DNA from: Parendozoicomonas verongulae | GTDB lineage: Bacteria > Pseudomonadota > Gammaproteobacteria > Pseudomonadales > Endozoicomonadaceae | DNA: 62,704 bases | Reading direction: 5' to 3' | NCBI RefSeq assembly: GCF_009711465.1 | Contig: NZ_SMME01000861.1 | Span: forward strand, 1-62,704 | In this document: piece after piece, positions 39,545-49,424 of the stretch | Numbering within the stretch: the stretch's first letter is position 1 | Layout: every line of letters starts with the position of its first letter | Translations under genes and position numbers: made by a program | Notes under the pieces: generated by a model | What the model saw: only the letters and a program-made list of their open reading frames with translations | Databases searched by the model: none | Told to the model about the DNA's origin: nothing

Positions 39545-40335
39545 TGAATTTGGCAAATCTGAGTAACTATTGCTTTGCAAAGACGACTCCGCTGCTGGCA
39601 GTTTCTCTACTGGCAGGGGGGCTTCTGTTTTCTGGCACCAGTCAGGCCGCCCCTAAACACCCACCTGTACAGTTAGTCCCCTATGAGGCTAACTACAGTG
39701 CAACCCTGAGCGGCGTACCCATAAACGGTAAAGCCAAACGCTCCCTGGTACGCAACAGCGACAACACCTGGACCCTCTCATTCAATGCCAGCATGCTGAT
39801 TTACAATTTTGATGAAGAGTCACACTTCACATTCAACAATGGAAAAATTCAGCCCAAGAAGTACGCTCTGGAAAAAGGTGCGCTGGGAAAAGGTAAATCT
39901 GCCAGCGTCGAATTCGACTGGGGCAAGAAGTTCGCCCAAAGTCGTGAGAATGAAAAAAATTGGAAAGTCCCCCTTCAACCCGATGATCTGGACGGCATCA
40001 GCTACCAACAGCAATTACAGTACGATGTTTCTGCCGGGCTGAAAGGGCTCAGCTATACAGTGATTGATAAAGGCAAGCGCAACACCTACAGCTTTGTTGT
40101 AGATGGTGATGAGATGCTGGAAACTCCTGCTGGCTCCCTGAAAACCGTTCGCCTGAAAATGGTACGGAAAAACAAAAAACGGGAAACCTGGATCTGGCTG
40201 GCAAAAGACTGGAATGACCTGCTGGTAAAACTCAAACAGAGTGAGAAGGGCAAAGACTACATCGTCACACTGGCTGATGGCACAGTAAACGGCAAATCTG
40301 TGCAAGGAGTGGTCAAACAGGAAAAACCCCAGTAA
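39541..40335 (+). CDS. DUF3108 exported protein
   Basis: The 264-residue protein has a signal peptide ending near GTSQAAPKH. The DUF3108 features are YEANYSATLSGVPINGKA and WIWLAKDWNDLLVKLKQSEKGK near the C-terminus, in a beta-rich, probably lipocalin- or LolA-like fold. Two tandem ATGs overlap the purN stop. It commonly follows purN in gammaproteobacteria. The function is unknown, presumably periplasmic. Confidence 0.87.
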   Translation: MMNLANLSNYCFAKTTPLLAVSLLAGGLLFSGTSQAAPKHPPVQLVPYEANYSATLSGVPINGKAKRSLVRNSDNTWTLSFNASMLIYNFDEESHFTFNNGKIQPKKYALEKGALGKGKSASVEFDWGKKFAQSRENEKNWKVPLQPDDLDGISYQQQLQYDVSAGLKGLSYTVIDKGKRNTYSFVVDGDEMLETPAGSLKTVRLKMVRKNKKRETWIWLAKDWNDLLVKLKQSEKGKDYIVTLADGTVNGKSVQGVVKQEKPQ

Positions 40336-40398
40336 CCCCTAAGGCTACTTTCACATAAAATGCTTAGTATTTCACACGCAAACCCGAGTGAGTCTATC

Positions 40399-40806
40399 AT
40401 GCAACTTCTGCACACCATGTTACGTGTTGGCGATCTGGATCGCTCCATTGCTTTTTATACCGACACTCTCGGTATGAAACTGCTACGCAAATCCGTCAAC
40501 GAAGAGTACAAGTACACCCTCGCATTTGTAGGCTATGGCGACGAATCCGATACTGCGGTTATCGAGCTGACCTATAACTGGGGCACTGAATCCTACGACC
40601 ACGGAAACGCCTTTGGCCATATCGCCATTGGTGCTGACGATATCTACGAAACCTGCGAAAACATTAAGAAAGCCGGCGGCAATGTTATCCGTGAAGCTGG
40701 CCCGGTTAAAGGCGGAAGCACCCACATTGCTTTTGTCGAAGACCCTGACGGCTACAAAGTTGAACTGATTCAGATGAGTCAGGCAGGCCAGGGCCTGGAA
40801 GGTTAA
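40399..40806 (+). CDS. gloA: Lactoylglutathione lyase (glyoxalase I)
   Basis: The 135-residue vicinal-oxygen-chelate enzyme isomerises the methylglyoxal-glutathione hemithioacetal to S-lactoylglutathione. The four metal ligands fit E. coli GloA: His5 (LLHTMLRV), Glu in VIELTYNWG, His in FGHIAIG and Glu in YKVELIQM. The short form without extra insertions predicts nickel/cobalt rather than zinc dependence. The start at 40399 follows GAGTGAG. Confidence 0.95.
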   Translation: MQLLHTMLRVGDLDRSIAFYTDTLGMKLLRKSVNEEYKYTLAFVGYGDESDTAVIELTYNWGTESYDHGNAFGHIAIGADDIYETCENIKKAGGNVIREAGPVKGGSTHIAFVEDPDGYKVELIQMSQAGQGLEG

Positions 40807-40820
40807 TTGACAAACCTTAA

Positions 40821-40896
40821 GTGTCCAGACTCGTACTTCACAGGGGCTGGACACCTAAAACACAAAAGCACTGCGAAGTTGCCATGCTTTTGTGTT
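40821..40896 (+). other. Two tandem perfect hairpins after gloA
   Basis: GTGTCCAG/CTGGACAC (40821-40828, 40847-40854) and AACACAAAAGCA/TGCTTTTGTGTT (40859-40870, 40885-40896) are perfect inverted repeats of 8 and 12 bp. The second has T-rich 3-prime arm bases but no tail run. They may end gloA transcripts or form part of the leader of the transporter at 41073. Confidence 0.6.
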
Positions 40897-41072
40897 CAAA
40901 TCATACAATCAAATCAACCACCTGCTCTGTGACAGACCGTAACAGCTCGCACCCCAATCGTTATGCTTCTCACTATCACAGGGGCCACACACAATCCGTA
41001 CATCAAAATAAAAACGAAAACCAGAATTTCAGACTAAGGTATCCCCACGGCTCGGCAAAACGAAAGATAATT

Positions 41073-42389
41073 ATGCGAAGTAGTGAAATACCCACAACTC
41101 CTTATTCATGCCAGGGAAGCACCGATCAGACATACAAATACTGGCGCCTCCATGTTTTTCTTGGCATTTATGTTGGCTATGCCGCTTTTTATATCACCCG
41201 AAAATCGTTCACCTATGTAACTCCTGCATTGATGCAGGATCTGGGCTTCGATAAAGCCGATATTGGCATCATTGGCAGCCTGTTTTACTTCACTTACGGG
41301 GCCAGTAAGTTTATCAGCGGCATTCTGAGCGATCACTCAAACCCCCGCTACTTTATGGCTGCTGGCCTTTTTATTACGGGCGTTCTCAACATCCTTTTTG
41401 GCTTCAGCACCTCCCTTGTCACATTTACCGCCATCTGGACCTGCAACGCTTTCTTCCAGGGTTGGGGCTGGCCTCCCTGCGCAAAGATTCTCAACAGCTG
41501 GTATTCAAGAACGGAAAGAGGGTTCTGGTGGGGTATCTGGAATACCACCCACAATGTCGGTGGAGCCATAGCGCCCATGCTTCTGGGTTGGCTGGTCATG
41601 ACTATGGGGTGGCGATTTGGTATGCAGATTGCCGGCTCTCTGGGCATTATTATGACTCTCGTCCTGGTATCCCGAGTGAGGGACAAACCCCAGACCATGG
41701 GGCTGCCCAGCGTTGGGGAGTGGCGCAACGACCAGCTGGAAATTGCCCATGAACAGGAGGGTCAGGGGCTTAGTAAAAGAGAGATCCTTTTCCACTACGT
41801 TCTCAATAACAAATTACTCTGGCTACTGGCACTGACTTATGTGCTGATTTATATCGTCCGAACCGCTATCAGCGACTGGGGTAACCTTTACATGACGGAA
41901 GTGCACGGACACAGCCTGCTGTCTGCAAACTCCGCCCTGTCGGCATCTGAGATTGGTGGGTTCTTTGGCTGTCTGGTGGCTGGGTGGGGATCGGACTGGT
42001 GGTTTAAGGGCAATCGCGATGTGATGATCACCATCTTTTCTTGCGGCGTTGCAGCGTCTGTTCTCGGGCTCTGGCTTATTCCAGATGCTGGCTACACTCT
42101 CCAGCTGGCACTGTTCTTTATGATTGGCTTCTTTATTTATGGCCCACAAATGCTGATTGGAATGGCGGCTGTGGAGTGCTCACATAAAAATGCAGCAGGA
42201 GCATCTAATGGATTTGTAAGTCTGTTTGCTTATGTGGGAGCTGCTCTGTCTGGCTACCCCATTGCAAGAATCATGGAGTTTTATGGCTGGAATGGTTTTT
42301 TCACAGCATTAACGGTCAGCGCCACAATGGTTGTTATTCTCCTTATCCCACTGGTGGGTTCAAACAGTCGTTTAAGACCTAATCAATAG
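41073..42389 (+). CDS. Organophosphate:phosphate antiporter-family MFS transporter (GlpT/UhpT/UhpC-like)
   Basis: About 438 residues with 12 membrane spans. It has the family features YVGYAAFYITRKSFTYVTPAL, KFISGILSDHSNPRYFMAAGL and the diagnostic FFQGWGWPPCAKILNSWYSRTERG, plus GMAAVECSHKNAAGASNGFV. It probably exchanges a phosphorylated sugar or glycerol-3-phosphate for phosphate, or acts as a UhpC-type sensor; specificity is not determined. The ATG at 41073 is chosen because the frame upstream (from 40821) has no coding character. Confidence 0.9.
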   Translation: MRSSEIPTTPYSCQGSTDQTYKYWRLHVFLGIYVGYAAFYITRKSFTYVTPALMQDLGFDKADIGIIGSLFYFTYGASKFISGILSDHSNPRYFMAAGLFITGVLNILFGFSTSLVTFTAIWTCNAFFQGWGWPPCAKILNSWYSRTERGFWWGIWNTTHNVGGAIAPMLLGWLVMTMGWRFGMQIAGSLGIIMTLVLVSRVRDKPQTMGLPSVGEWRNDQLEIAHEQEGQGLSKREILFHYVLNNKLLWLLALTYVLIYIVRTAISDWGNLYMTEVHGHSLLSANSALSASEIGGFFGCLVAGWGSDWWFKGNRDVMITIFSCGVAASVLGLWLIPDAGYTLQLALFFMIGFFIYGPQMLIGMAAVECSHKNAAGASNGFVSLFAYVGAALSGYPIARIMEFYGWNGFFTALTVSATMVVILLIPLVGSNSRLRPNQ

Positions 42390-42404
42390 GACAAGCTTCA
42401 GTTG

Positions 42405-42437
42405 TTTGCCGAGACTGTTTCAAACAGTCTCGGCAAA
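42405..42437. terminator. 33-nt near-perfect palindrome between convergent transporter and deoD
   Basis: TTTGCCGAGACTGTTT and its exact complement flank a single C. It lies 15 bp after the transporter stop and 27 bp beyond deoD. The very stable hairpin probably blocks read-through in both directions, although no T-run follows on either strand. Confidence 0.7.
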
Positions 42438-42463
42438 AAGTTAACACAGTAAAAGCTTCAAAA

Positions 42464-43174
42464 TTACAGAGAAGTCACCGCGTTCAGAGACATAACCATC
42501 ATATCATTGAAGGAGTTCTGACGAGCTTCAGGATCCAGGGCCTCACCGGTACGGATATGGTCACTTACTGTGCAAATAGCCAGGCCGTTGGCACCAAACT
42601 CAGCACATACGCCATACAGGCCAGCCGCTTCCATTTCTACACCCAGAATGTTGTACTTTTCCATGGTATCAATCATGGTTTTATCTGGGTTGTAGAACAG
42701 ATCAGCAGAGAACAGGTTACCCACCTTAATCTGTAAGCCCATCTCACGGGCAGAAGCGACAGCCTTCTCCAGCAGATCAAAATCACAGATCGCAGCGAAG
42801 TCGTGATCCTTGAAACGGATACGGTTCACTTTGGAATCAGTGCAAGCCCCCATACCGATAACAACATCACGAACTTTCACATCGTGGGATACCGCACCAC
42901 AGCTACCGATACGAACAAGATTCTTCACGCCGTATTCAGTGATTAGCTCCTTGTAATAGATGGATGCGGATGGGATCCCCATACCAGAGCCCATTACGGA
43001 GATTCTTTTGCCCTTGTATGTGCCAGTGAAACCCAGCATGTTGCGGACGCTGGTCACTTCCCTGGCATCTTCCAGAAAGTTTTCAGCAATGTATTTGGCA
43101 CGCAGAGGGTCGCCTGGGAGCAGTACGGTTTCTGCGAAAGCACCAGCAGGGGCGTTAATATGGGGAGTCGGCAT
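42464..43174 (-). CDS. deoD: Purine-nucleoside phosphorylase
   Basis: The 236-residue hexameric NP-I enzyme phosphorolyses purine (deoxy)nucleosides. The N-terminus [30 protein letters not shown], in particular LLPGDPLRA, is typical. Also present are [32 protein letters not shown] and the catalytic Asp in CTVSDHI. GAGGATT lies upstream of the start. It is the last gene of nupC-deoC-deoA-deoB-deoD. Confidence 0.97.
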   Translation of the reverse strand: MPTPHINAPAGAFAETVLLPGDPLRAKYIAENFLEDAREVTSVRNMLGFTGTYKGKRISVMGSGMGIPSASIYYKELITEYGVKNLVRIGSCGAVSHDVKVRDVVIGMGACTDSKVNRIRFKDHDFAAICDFDLLEKAVASAREMGLQIKVGNLFSADLFYNPDKTMIDTMEKYNILGVEMEAAGLYGVCAEFGANGLAICTVSDHIRTGEALDPEARQNSFNDMMVMSLNAVTSL

Positions 43175-43184
43175 TGTTAAATCC

Positions 43185-44411
43185 TCAGATAATCTCTTTC
43201 AGGAAACTTTTACCAAATTTGAGTTTTGGCAGGTTGAAGTGTTCTGCAAGGGTTTGTCCCATATCTGCAAAGGTTTCGCGCCCCCCCAAATCCACAGGCT
43301 TAACACCTGGGCCAGATACCAGAAGCGGAACATGTTCGCGGGTATGGTCAGAACCAGGCCAGGTTGGATCGCAGCCATGGTCAGCGGTCATCACCAACAG
43401 ATCACCGGTCTGCAACTTTTCCATCAATTCAGGCAAACGTGCATCAAACTCTTCCAACCCTGCCGCGTAGCCTGCTGCATCACGGCGGTGTCCCCAAGAG
43501 GAATCAAAATCAACAAAGTTAGTAAATACCAGCGTGTTGTCACCGGCACGCTCCACCTCTTCCAGCGTTGTATCAAACAGCGCATTCAGACCGGTAGCTT
43601 TCACCTTGCGGGTAATTCCCTGATGGGCGAAGATATCGGCAATCTTGCCAACACTCACAACATCGCCACCGGCTTCTGCCAAATGATCCAGCAGTGTTGG
43701 TGCCGGCGGCAGTACAGAGAAGTCACGACGATTACCGGTACGGACAAAATCATCCGGGCCAGTACCGATAAATGGACGGGCAATCACACGACCAATATTG
43801 TATTCATCCAGCAGCTTGCGGGAAATTTCGCAAAGCTTATAAAGCTTTTCTAGGCCGAACGTTTCTTCGTGGCAGGCAATCTGGAACACACTATCAGCGG
43901 AAGTGTAAAAAATTGGCTTGCCGGTGCGCATGTGCTCTTCGCCCAGCTCTTCCAGAATCACTGTGCCGGAGGAGTGGCAATTCCCCAGATAACCGGGCAG
44001 ATCAGCTTCTTCTACCAGCTTATCGAGCAGCTCCTGAGGGAAGCTGTTTTCATGTTCATGGAAGTAGCCCCAGTCAAACAGAACCGGAACGCCAGCCATT
44101 TCCCAATGACCACTGGGAGTGTCTTTACCGCTGGAGATTTCGGCAGCATAGGAATAAGCGCCAGCTGTAGCTGGCGCTTCAGCCATGCCCTGAGCCCATG
44201 CACCTGTGGAGTTTTTATGGGCGTGAAGAAGCCCAAGGCTGGTGAGGTTTGGCAGCTTCAGCGGGCCATTGCGATCAATATTTCCACGGCCTTCTGCACA
44301 TTCCTGCGCAATATGCCCCAAAGTATCCGCGCCGGTATCGCCAAATTTTTCAGCATCAGCTGCGGCACCGATACCGAACGAATCCAGTACCAGAACAATT
44401 GCTCTTGGCAT
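43185..44411 (-). CDS. deoB: Phosphopentomutase
   Basis: The 408-residue alkaline-phosphatase-superfamily enzyme interconverts (deoxy)ribose-1- and -5-phosphate. The metal-site Asp lies in [14 protein letters not shown], with [23 protein letters not shown] and the C-terminal [21 protein letters not shown] as expected. AGGAGAAT precedes the ATG. It begins three bases after the deoA stop and ends 11 bp before deoD. Confidence 0.97.
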   Translation of the reverse strand: MPRAIVLVLDSFGIGAAADAEKFGDTGADTLGHIAQECAEGRGNIDRNGPLKLPNLTSLGLLHAHKNSTGAWAQGMAEAPATAGAYSYAAEISSGKDTPSGHWEMAGVPVLFDWGYFHEHENSFPQELLDKLVEEADLPGYLGNCHSSGTVILEELGEEHMRTGKPIFYTSADSVFQIACHEETFGLEKLYKLCEISRKLLDEYNIGRVIARPFIGTGPDDFVRTGNRRDFSVLPPAPTLLDHLAEAGGDVVSVGKIADIFAHQGITRKVKATGLNALFDTTLEEVERAGDNTLVFTNFVDFDSSWGHRRDAAGYAAGLEEFDARLPELMEKLQTGDLLVMTADHGCDPTWPGSDHTREHVPLLVSGPGVKPVDLGGRETFADMGQTLAEHFNLPKLKFGKSFLKEII

Positions 44412-44413
44412 CT

Positions 44414-45739
44414 TTATTCTCCTGTAATGCGCTCATATACAGTAGGCAGTGTTTCTGGGCGCTTATCACTCAGAATCACAGCTTCACGAACCATGCGTGC
44501 TGCTTCTTCCCATGCAGCCTCAGAGCCTGCATGGACCACAACCAGAGCCTCGCCCTCTGCAATGTCCTGCCCCAGAGCGCATACTCCTGTTAAACCTACG
44601 CTGTAATCCAGCTTATCGGTTGGCGTACGACGGCCACCGCCCATTGCCACAACAGCCAGCCCCATTTGACGGGCATCAACTTCAGCAACATAGCCAGATT
44701 TTTCAGCCATAACAGGTTTAATCACATTGGCTTTTGGAAGGTAATGGTCATAACGCTGAACAAAATCTTCCGGACCACCCAGGCCAGCAACCATACGCCC
44801 AAAGACATTTGCCGCACGGCCGTCGTCCAGGCAGGCCATCAGCTTGTTGCGAGCCATATCCAGATCTGGTGCCAGATTAGAAGACACCAGCAGCTCTGCA
44901 CCCAGAGCCATTGTCACTTCCAGCAGGCGTGGGGTACGGTGTTCGCCGGTCAGGAAGCGTACTGCTTCCGCAACTTCCACAGCGTTACCCGCACTGGATG
45001 CCAGACACTGACTCATATCGGTCAGCAGAACGGTAGTTTTTACACCAGCGCCTGTCGCCACTTTAGCAATGCTTTCCGCCAGCTCGCGGGACGCTTCGTA
45101 GGTTGGCATAAATGCACCGCTGCCAACCTTCACGTCCATAACCAGAGAGTCCAGACCTTCAGCCAGCTTCTTAGCCAGAATTGAGGCAGTGATCAGGTCG
45201 ATGGATTCTACGGTCGCAGTCACATCACGGATACCGTAAATGCGCTTGTCTGCCGGAGCCAGTTCACCGGTCTGGCTGACGATAGCGACGCCAGTTTCTT
45301 TAACAACCTTGCGGAACTGGGTTTCATCAACGGAGGTCTGGTAACCGGGAATACTGTCCAGTTTGTCCAGCGTACCACCGGTATGACCCAGGCCACGGCC
45401 AGAGATCATGGGGACATAGCCACCACAGGCTGCCAGCATGGGGCCAAGCATCAGGCTAACAACGTCGCCTACACCTCCGGTAGAATGTTTATCAACGACA
45501 GGGCCTTTCAGACCTTCGCTTTCCCAGCTCATAACGATGCCGGAATCACGCATGGCTTTGGTCAGGGCGATACGCTCGTCCATTTCCATACCCTGGAAAT
45601 AGATAGCCATCGCCAGTGCACCCACCTGCCCTTCGGACACAGTGTTATTGGTGACACCTTGAATAAATGCACTGATGTCGGCTTCTGAGAGCTTATGACC
45701 TTCCCGCTTCTGACGAATGACTTCCTGAGGAAGAAACAT
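44414..45739 (-). CDS. deoA: Thymidine phosphorylase
   Basis: The 441-residue enzyme splits thymidine and deoxyuridine with phosphate. The start at 45739 ([21 protein letters not shown]) aligns with E. coli DeoA and has GAGG eight bases upstream. Motifs are [37 protein letters not shown] and [11 protein letters not shown]. It lies one base after the deoC stop, so the two are almost certainly coupled. Confidence 0.97.
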   Translation of the reverse strand: MFLPQEVIRQKREGHKLSEADISAFIQGVTNNTVSEGQVGALAMAIYFQGMEMDERIALTKAMRDSGIVMSWESEGLKGPVVDKHSTGGVGDVVSLMLGPMLAACGGYVPMISGRGLGHTGGTLDKLDSIPGYQTSVDETQFRKVVKETGVAIVSQTGELAPADKRIYGIRDVTATVESIDLITASILAKKLAEGLDSLVMDVKVGSGAFMPTYEASRELAESIAKVATGAGVKTTVLLTDMSQCLASSAGNAVEVAEAVRFLTGEHRTPRLLEVTMALGAELLVSSNLAPDLDMARNKLMACLDDGRAANVFGRMVAGLGGPEDFVQRYDHYLPKANVIKPVMAEKSGYVAEVDARQMGLAVVAMGGGRRTPTDKLDYSVGLTGVCALGQDIAEGEALVVVHAGSEAAWEEAARMVREAVILSDKRPETLPTVYERITGE

Positions 45740-45740
45740 A

Positions 45741-46514
45741 TCAATAGCCTCCGTTATCAACGTGGCCGTCGTTCAGTCCCAGAGTGTTCAGCAGGTTGGG
45801 CAGCAGGCTGCTGGCACCAAAGCGGTAGTGGTTGGAGTTGATCCAGTCAGCGCCCAGAATGTCAGCAGCGATGTCCAGATGCTCTTTAGCGTCTTCAGCA
45901 GTGCGCACACCACCGGCTGGCTTAAAGCCAACATCTTTGCCGCTTTCCTTGATAGCCGTCAGCATGATGCGGGCCGCTTCAGGAGTCGCGTTCACTGGCA
46001 CTTTACCGGTGGATGTCTTGATGAAGTCAGCACCAGCATTGATGGAAATATCGCTGGCTTTACGGATCAGAGCCGGGTCTTTCAGCTCACCGGTTTCGAT
46101 GATTACTTTCAGCTTAACACCGTGAGTACAGGCTTCCCTGGATGCCTTCACCAGATCAAAACCAATTTTCTCATCACCTTCCATCAGTGCACGATATGGA
46201 AACACAACATCCACTTCGTCAGCACCCATGGCAACAGCTTCTGCAGTCTCACGACGAGCCAGTTCCACATCGGCTTTACCGGCTGGGAAGTTGGTGACAG
46301 TGGCAACCTTAACGTTGGGCAGGCCGATTTCTTTCAGGGTTTTCTGGGCGATGCCAACAAACTTGGGGTAAACGCACACTGCGGCGGTGTGACCAGCGGG
46401 GGTTTTGGAAGATTTGCACAAAGCGACAATACGTTCAACAGTGTCGTCTTCGTTCAGGGAGGTGTTATCCATCAGCTGCAGAGCGAGCTTGCTGGAAGTA
46501 TTGAGATCAGACAT
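45741..46514 (-). CDS. deoC: Deoxyribose-phosphate aldolase
   Basis: The 257-residue class I aldolase cleaves deoxyribose-5-phosphate to acetaldehyde and glyceraldehyde-3-phosphate. The Schiff-base lysine is in [10 protein letters not shown] and the second active lysine is in [21 protein letters not shown] closes the phosphate site. GGAGAGAAG precedes the ATG. A stem GGTGCTCT/AGAGCACC (46629-46664) lies between it and nupC, possibly reducing expression after nupC. Confidence 0.97.
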   Translation of the reverse strand: MSDLNTSSKLALQLMDNTSLNEDDTVERIVALCKSSKTPAGHTAAVCVYPKFVGIAQKTLKEIGLPNVKVATVTNFPAGKADVELARRETAEAVAMGADEVDVVFPYRALMEGDEKIGFDLVKASREACTHGVKLKVIIETGELKDPALIRKASDISINAGADFIKTSTGKVPVNATPEAARIMLTAIKESGKDVGFKPAGGVRTAEDAKEHLDIAADILGADWINSNHYRFGASSLLPNLLNTLGLNDGHVDNGGY

Positions 46515-46695
46515 TACAACTTCTCTCCTGTTAACCAGTCCGCAGGCAAAAACGGGCGGCGCTGGTTGAAAAGGTAAAACCGGCCGAGCTCTTCCAATTC
46601 CTTTAGAAGACGCTCATCCGGTTTTTATGGTGCTCTGCCGTCTCTAAAGAAGAAAAAGAGCACCGCGCTGTAAACAGTATTTTGAGTACAGCGTA

Positions 46696-47928
46696 TTATA
46701 GCGCCAAGAACAGACCGGCGATGGCAGCACTCATCAGGTTAGACAGAGAGCCAGCCAGAACAGCTTTGATACCCATGCGGGCAATGTCGCTGCGACGCTC
46801 AGGAGCCATGCTGCCCAGACCACCCAGCAGGATAGCGATAGAGGACAGGTTGGCAAATCCGCACAGCGCAAAAGTGATTACTGCCTGAGAGTGAGCGGAC
46901 AGCGATTCTTTGATGCTGACGAAATCGATGTAAGCAACGAATTCGTTCAGTACGATCTTCTGACCGATCAGACTACCCGCCTGCAGCATTTCAGATGTCG
47001 GGATACCCAGCGCCAGAGCGATTGGGGAGAACAGGTAACCCAGGATCATCTGCAAAGACAGATCAGCGTGACCAAACCAGCCTCCAATGCCGCCCAGCAT
47101 ACCATTAACCATGGCGATCAGAGCGATAAAGGCCAGCAGCATGGCGCCTACGTTAGCCGCCAGGCCCAGACCGGAAGATGCACCTTGTGCAGCAGCATCC
47201 AGAACGTTAGCTGGCTTTTCGTCAGCATCCGCATCCATCTGCGCTTGCCTCTTGTCAGAAGTCTCTTCGGTTTCAGGCTTCATAATCTTGGCCATCAGCA
47301 GGCCACCGGGAGCAGCCATGAAGCTCGCAGCAACCAGATACTTCAGTTCAACACCCATGCTGGCGTAACCAGCCATAACGGAGCCGGCAACGGAAGCCAG
47401 ACCACCCACCATAACGGCGAACAGTTCAGATTGGCTCATGTGCTTGATGAAAGGACGTACAACCAGAGGCGCTTCAGTCTGGCCTACGAATACGTTTGCG
47501 GTAGCAGACAGAGTTTCAGTACGGCTGGTGCCCAGCACTTTCTGCAGGGCACCGCCCAGAATCTTGATAACAAACTGCATGATGCCCAGATGGTAAAGAA
47601 CGGCAACAAATGCAGAGAAGAAGATGATGATAGGCAGTACGTGGAACGCGAATATGAAACCACCAGCAGTCGCAGGGCTACCCAGGTGCCCCAGCAGGAA
47701 GCCGATACCTTCATTGGTGTAGTTAATAACGTTTTGTACACCACTTACGATAGCGCTCAGAACGGTTTGACCAACAGAGGTAGCAAGAACGAATGCGCCA
47801 AGACCGGCTTGAATGGCAAATGCGCCACCAACAGTGCGCCAGTTAATTGCCTTGCGGTTGTCGGACAGCAAAACTGCCAGTGCCAACAGACAGAGAATAC
47901 CAAAAATACTAAAGCCGATCTGGGCCAT
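46696..47928 (-). CDS. nupC: Concentrative nucleoside transporter, NupC family
   Basis: The 410-residue inner-membrane CNT-family symporter has the substrate/ion site signature [15 protein letters not shown], with [19 protein letters not shown] and [24 protein letters not shown]. It imports nucleosides with H+ or Na+. AGGGGTGG precedes the ATG. It is the first gene of the salvage operon and has a ~500-bp regulatory region shared with the divergent LysR-type gene. Confidence 0.95.
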   Translation of the reverse strand: MAQIGFSIFGILCLLALAVLLSDNRKAINWRTVGGAFAIQAGLGAFVLATSVGQTVLSAIVSGVQNVINYTNEGIGFLLGHLGSPATAGGFIFAFHVLPIIIFFSAFVAVLYHLGIMQFVIKILGGALQKVLGTSRTETLSATANVFVGQTEAPLVVRPFIKHMSQSELFAVMVGGLASVAGSVMAGYASMGVELKYLVAASFMAAPGGLLMAKIMKPETEETSDKRQAQMDADADEKPANVLDAAAQGASSGLGLAANVGAMLLAFIALIAMVNGMLGGIGGWFGHADLSLQMILGYLFSPIALALGIPTSEMLQAGSLIGQKIVLNEFVAYIDFVSIKESLSAHSQAVITFALCGFANLSSIAILLGGLGSMAPERRSDIARMGIKAVLAGSLSNLMSAAIAGLFLAL

Positions 47929-48176
47929 AAACCACCCCTGGGTCCTTACAAACCCAATAATTGAATATCATGAATCTCATAGCCGTGTTGGGAGCAGAAG
48001 CTTATGCGCCCACAGGCACACGACAGCGGTCAACAATTGACCAAATCTGTACAAGATTCACACACAAAAACTTGGCGCTCATTGTCCACAAACAAATACG
48101 AACAACCTTTGATTTGCATCAATCACATGGCTTTTAAAGGGAACTAGGATTTAAGGTTTTTTACTTATTTTTTTTG

Positions 48177-48210
48177 GAAAAAAAAACCTCACAACATGGG
48201 TTGTGAGGTT
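48177..48210 (-). terminator. Intrinsic terminator, minus strand, upstream of nupC
   Basis: Perfect 11-bp stem with a 4-nt loop followed by about ten T on the minus strand. It lies about 250 bp upstream of the nupC start. Confidence 0.85.
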
Positions 48211-48280
48211 ACAAATATCAGGTATCGCTCGCTCGTTCTGCTCTAACAGATGACCATGATCGAAACAGGGTCACTCTGTT
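48185..48280 (-). ncRNA. Candidate small RNA or attenuated nupC leader
   Basis: On the minus strand an 11-bp stem with one bulged base (AACAGA-G-TGACC with GGTCA-TCTGTT, 48245-48280) is followed 34 nt later by a perfect terminator (AACCTCACAAC/GTTGTGAGGTT, 48185-48210) and an uninterrupted T-run. No gene lies upstream on this strand. It is either a free-standing sRNA or the attenuator of the nupC-deo transcript. The exact 5-prime end is unknown. Confidence 0.5.
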
Positions 48281-48436
48281 GACACTGGATTCACCCAAAT
48301 CCGAAAGTGCCATAACAAGCAGAAGAAATTGCCGCCCTGTGCAGCAACGGGGCACATATTAGAGATTTGCCTTGATGAAAAAAAACGCTTTATTTTGTCA
48401 GTGCATTCACTTTTTTTGACAGTTGACTTACATCTA

Positions 48437-49387
48437 ATGATTCAGACAGAGACACTGCAGATTGTTCAAATGGTTGCCCACTTCGGTAACTTCACCATTG
48501 CCGCCAGGCATCTGCATAAAGTTCCATCCGCCATCAGTTACACCATTCGCAAAGTGGAAGATGAACTTGGTGTTCAGCTCTTCATCAGAGACAGCCGCCG
48601 GGTAGAACTAACCCCTGCCGGTGAACACTTTGTTGAACAGGGCCGTAAAATTCTTGGAGATCTGGCTGAGCTGGCCTGCACAACCACTCAGATTGCCACA
48701 GGAGTCGAGGCAGAGCTGTACATCGCTCTGGACAACGTCATCAATCAGGGGGCCATTCAACCTCTTATCGACGAGTTCAAAAATCAGTTCCCAGATACTC
48801 GCCTGCATATCATCAGCGAAGTCTACATGGGCGGCTGGGACGCTCTCTTCCACAATCGGTGCCAACTGGTGATTGGAGCACCGGTGACAATTCCGGAAGA
48901 AGTGAGTGCAAGCTCTAAGTTTGATTCTCGGGCAATGGGACCGCTTGAGTGGCAGCTTGTGATGTCTCCCGATCACCCTCTGGCTGATAATACAGATGCA
49001 CCACTGTCAGCCAGAGACTTTGCAGGGTACACGACCATTGTTGTTGGTGACTCTGCCCGAGTTCTACACCACGGTGGCGACAGCCTTGCCAAATTCGGCA
49101 GGGTGCTTGTCGTCCCCAACTTTCGTCAAGCCATGTACAGCGCAGCGAAAGGCATCGGCGTGACTATGGTACCGACTCACTTTGCAGAGCATTTTTTAAG
49201 GCAGGGTGAACTGATCACTCGTCCGGCACCTGAGCTGGAATATAACCGTAAATGCCTGATGGCCTGGAACAAGGAAAACATGGGTGCAGGATTGAAGTGG
49301 TGCCTGAAATGGCTGGGTAAAGAAAAGAAACTGACCAAACACTGGCTCAGATATCGGGAGGGTATGGGAATGATTGACATCTCTTAA
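48437..49387 (+). CDS. punR: LysR-family regulator, PunR-like
   Basis: The 316-residue LysR regulator has an N-terminal winged HTH with FTIAARHLHKVPSAISYTIR and VELTPAGEHF. It closely resembles E. coli PunR (YdhB), which activates the purine nucleoside importer: shared landmarks are HKVPSAISYTIRKVEDEL, EVYMGGWDAL and the C-terminal GVTMVPTHFAEHFL. The effector domain would bind a purine nucleoside or derivative (inferred). It is divergent from nupC-deoCABD and convergent with udp, so it probably controls one or both. The ATG at 48437 matches the family N-terminus. Confidence 0.85.
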   Translation: MIQTETLQIVQMVAHFGNFTIAARHLHKVPSAISYTIRKVEDELGVQLFIRDSRRVELTPAGEHFVEQGRKILGDLAELACTTTQIATGVEAELYIALDNVINQGAIQPLIDEFKNQFPDTRLHIISEVYMGGWDALFHNRCQLVIGAPVTIPEEVSASSKFDSRAMGPLEWQLVMSPDHPLADNTDAPLSARDFAGYTTIVVGDSARVLHHGGDSLAKFGRVLVVPNFRQAMYSAAKGIGVTMVPTHFAEHFLRQGELITRPAPELEYNRKCLMAWNKENMGAGLKWCLKWLGKEKKLTKHWLRYREGMGMIDIS

Positions 49388-49391
49388 CAAC

Positions 49392-49414
49392 ACCCTCCCC
49401 TGCAAGGGGAGGGT
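49392..49414. terminator. Hairpin between punR-like gene and udp
   Basis: ACCCTCCCCT/AGGGGAGGGT with a GCA loop is a perfect 10-bp GC-rich stem between the two convergent stops. No strong T-run follows on either strand, but placement favours a terminator role. Confidence 0.65.
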
Positions 49415-49424
49415 AAAACGCTTC

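Larger units (their letters stand above)
47929..48436. promoter_or_regulatory. 508-bp divergent region between nupC and punR-like gene
   Basis: This gene-free stretch must hold the promoters of both divergent genes. It contains poly-A/T tracts (48164-48186, 48378-48386, 48411-48417) and a strong minus-strand terminator with an upstream folded segment, reported separately. I could not fix a LysR operator or a CRP site with confidence. Confidence 0.6.

Noticed and set aside
42960..43853. 297-codon plus-strand frame opposite deoB/deoD
   Set aside because: Shadow of two certain genes.
46629..46664. Terminator between nupC and deoC
   Set aside because: The 8-bp stem has a 20-nt loop and no T-run, so I only mention it under deoC rather than call a terminator.
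46891..47964. 357-codon plus-strand frame opposite nupC
   Set aside because: Antisense to an unambiguous transporter gene; composition is Gln/His/Ser-rich, as expected of a shadow.
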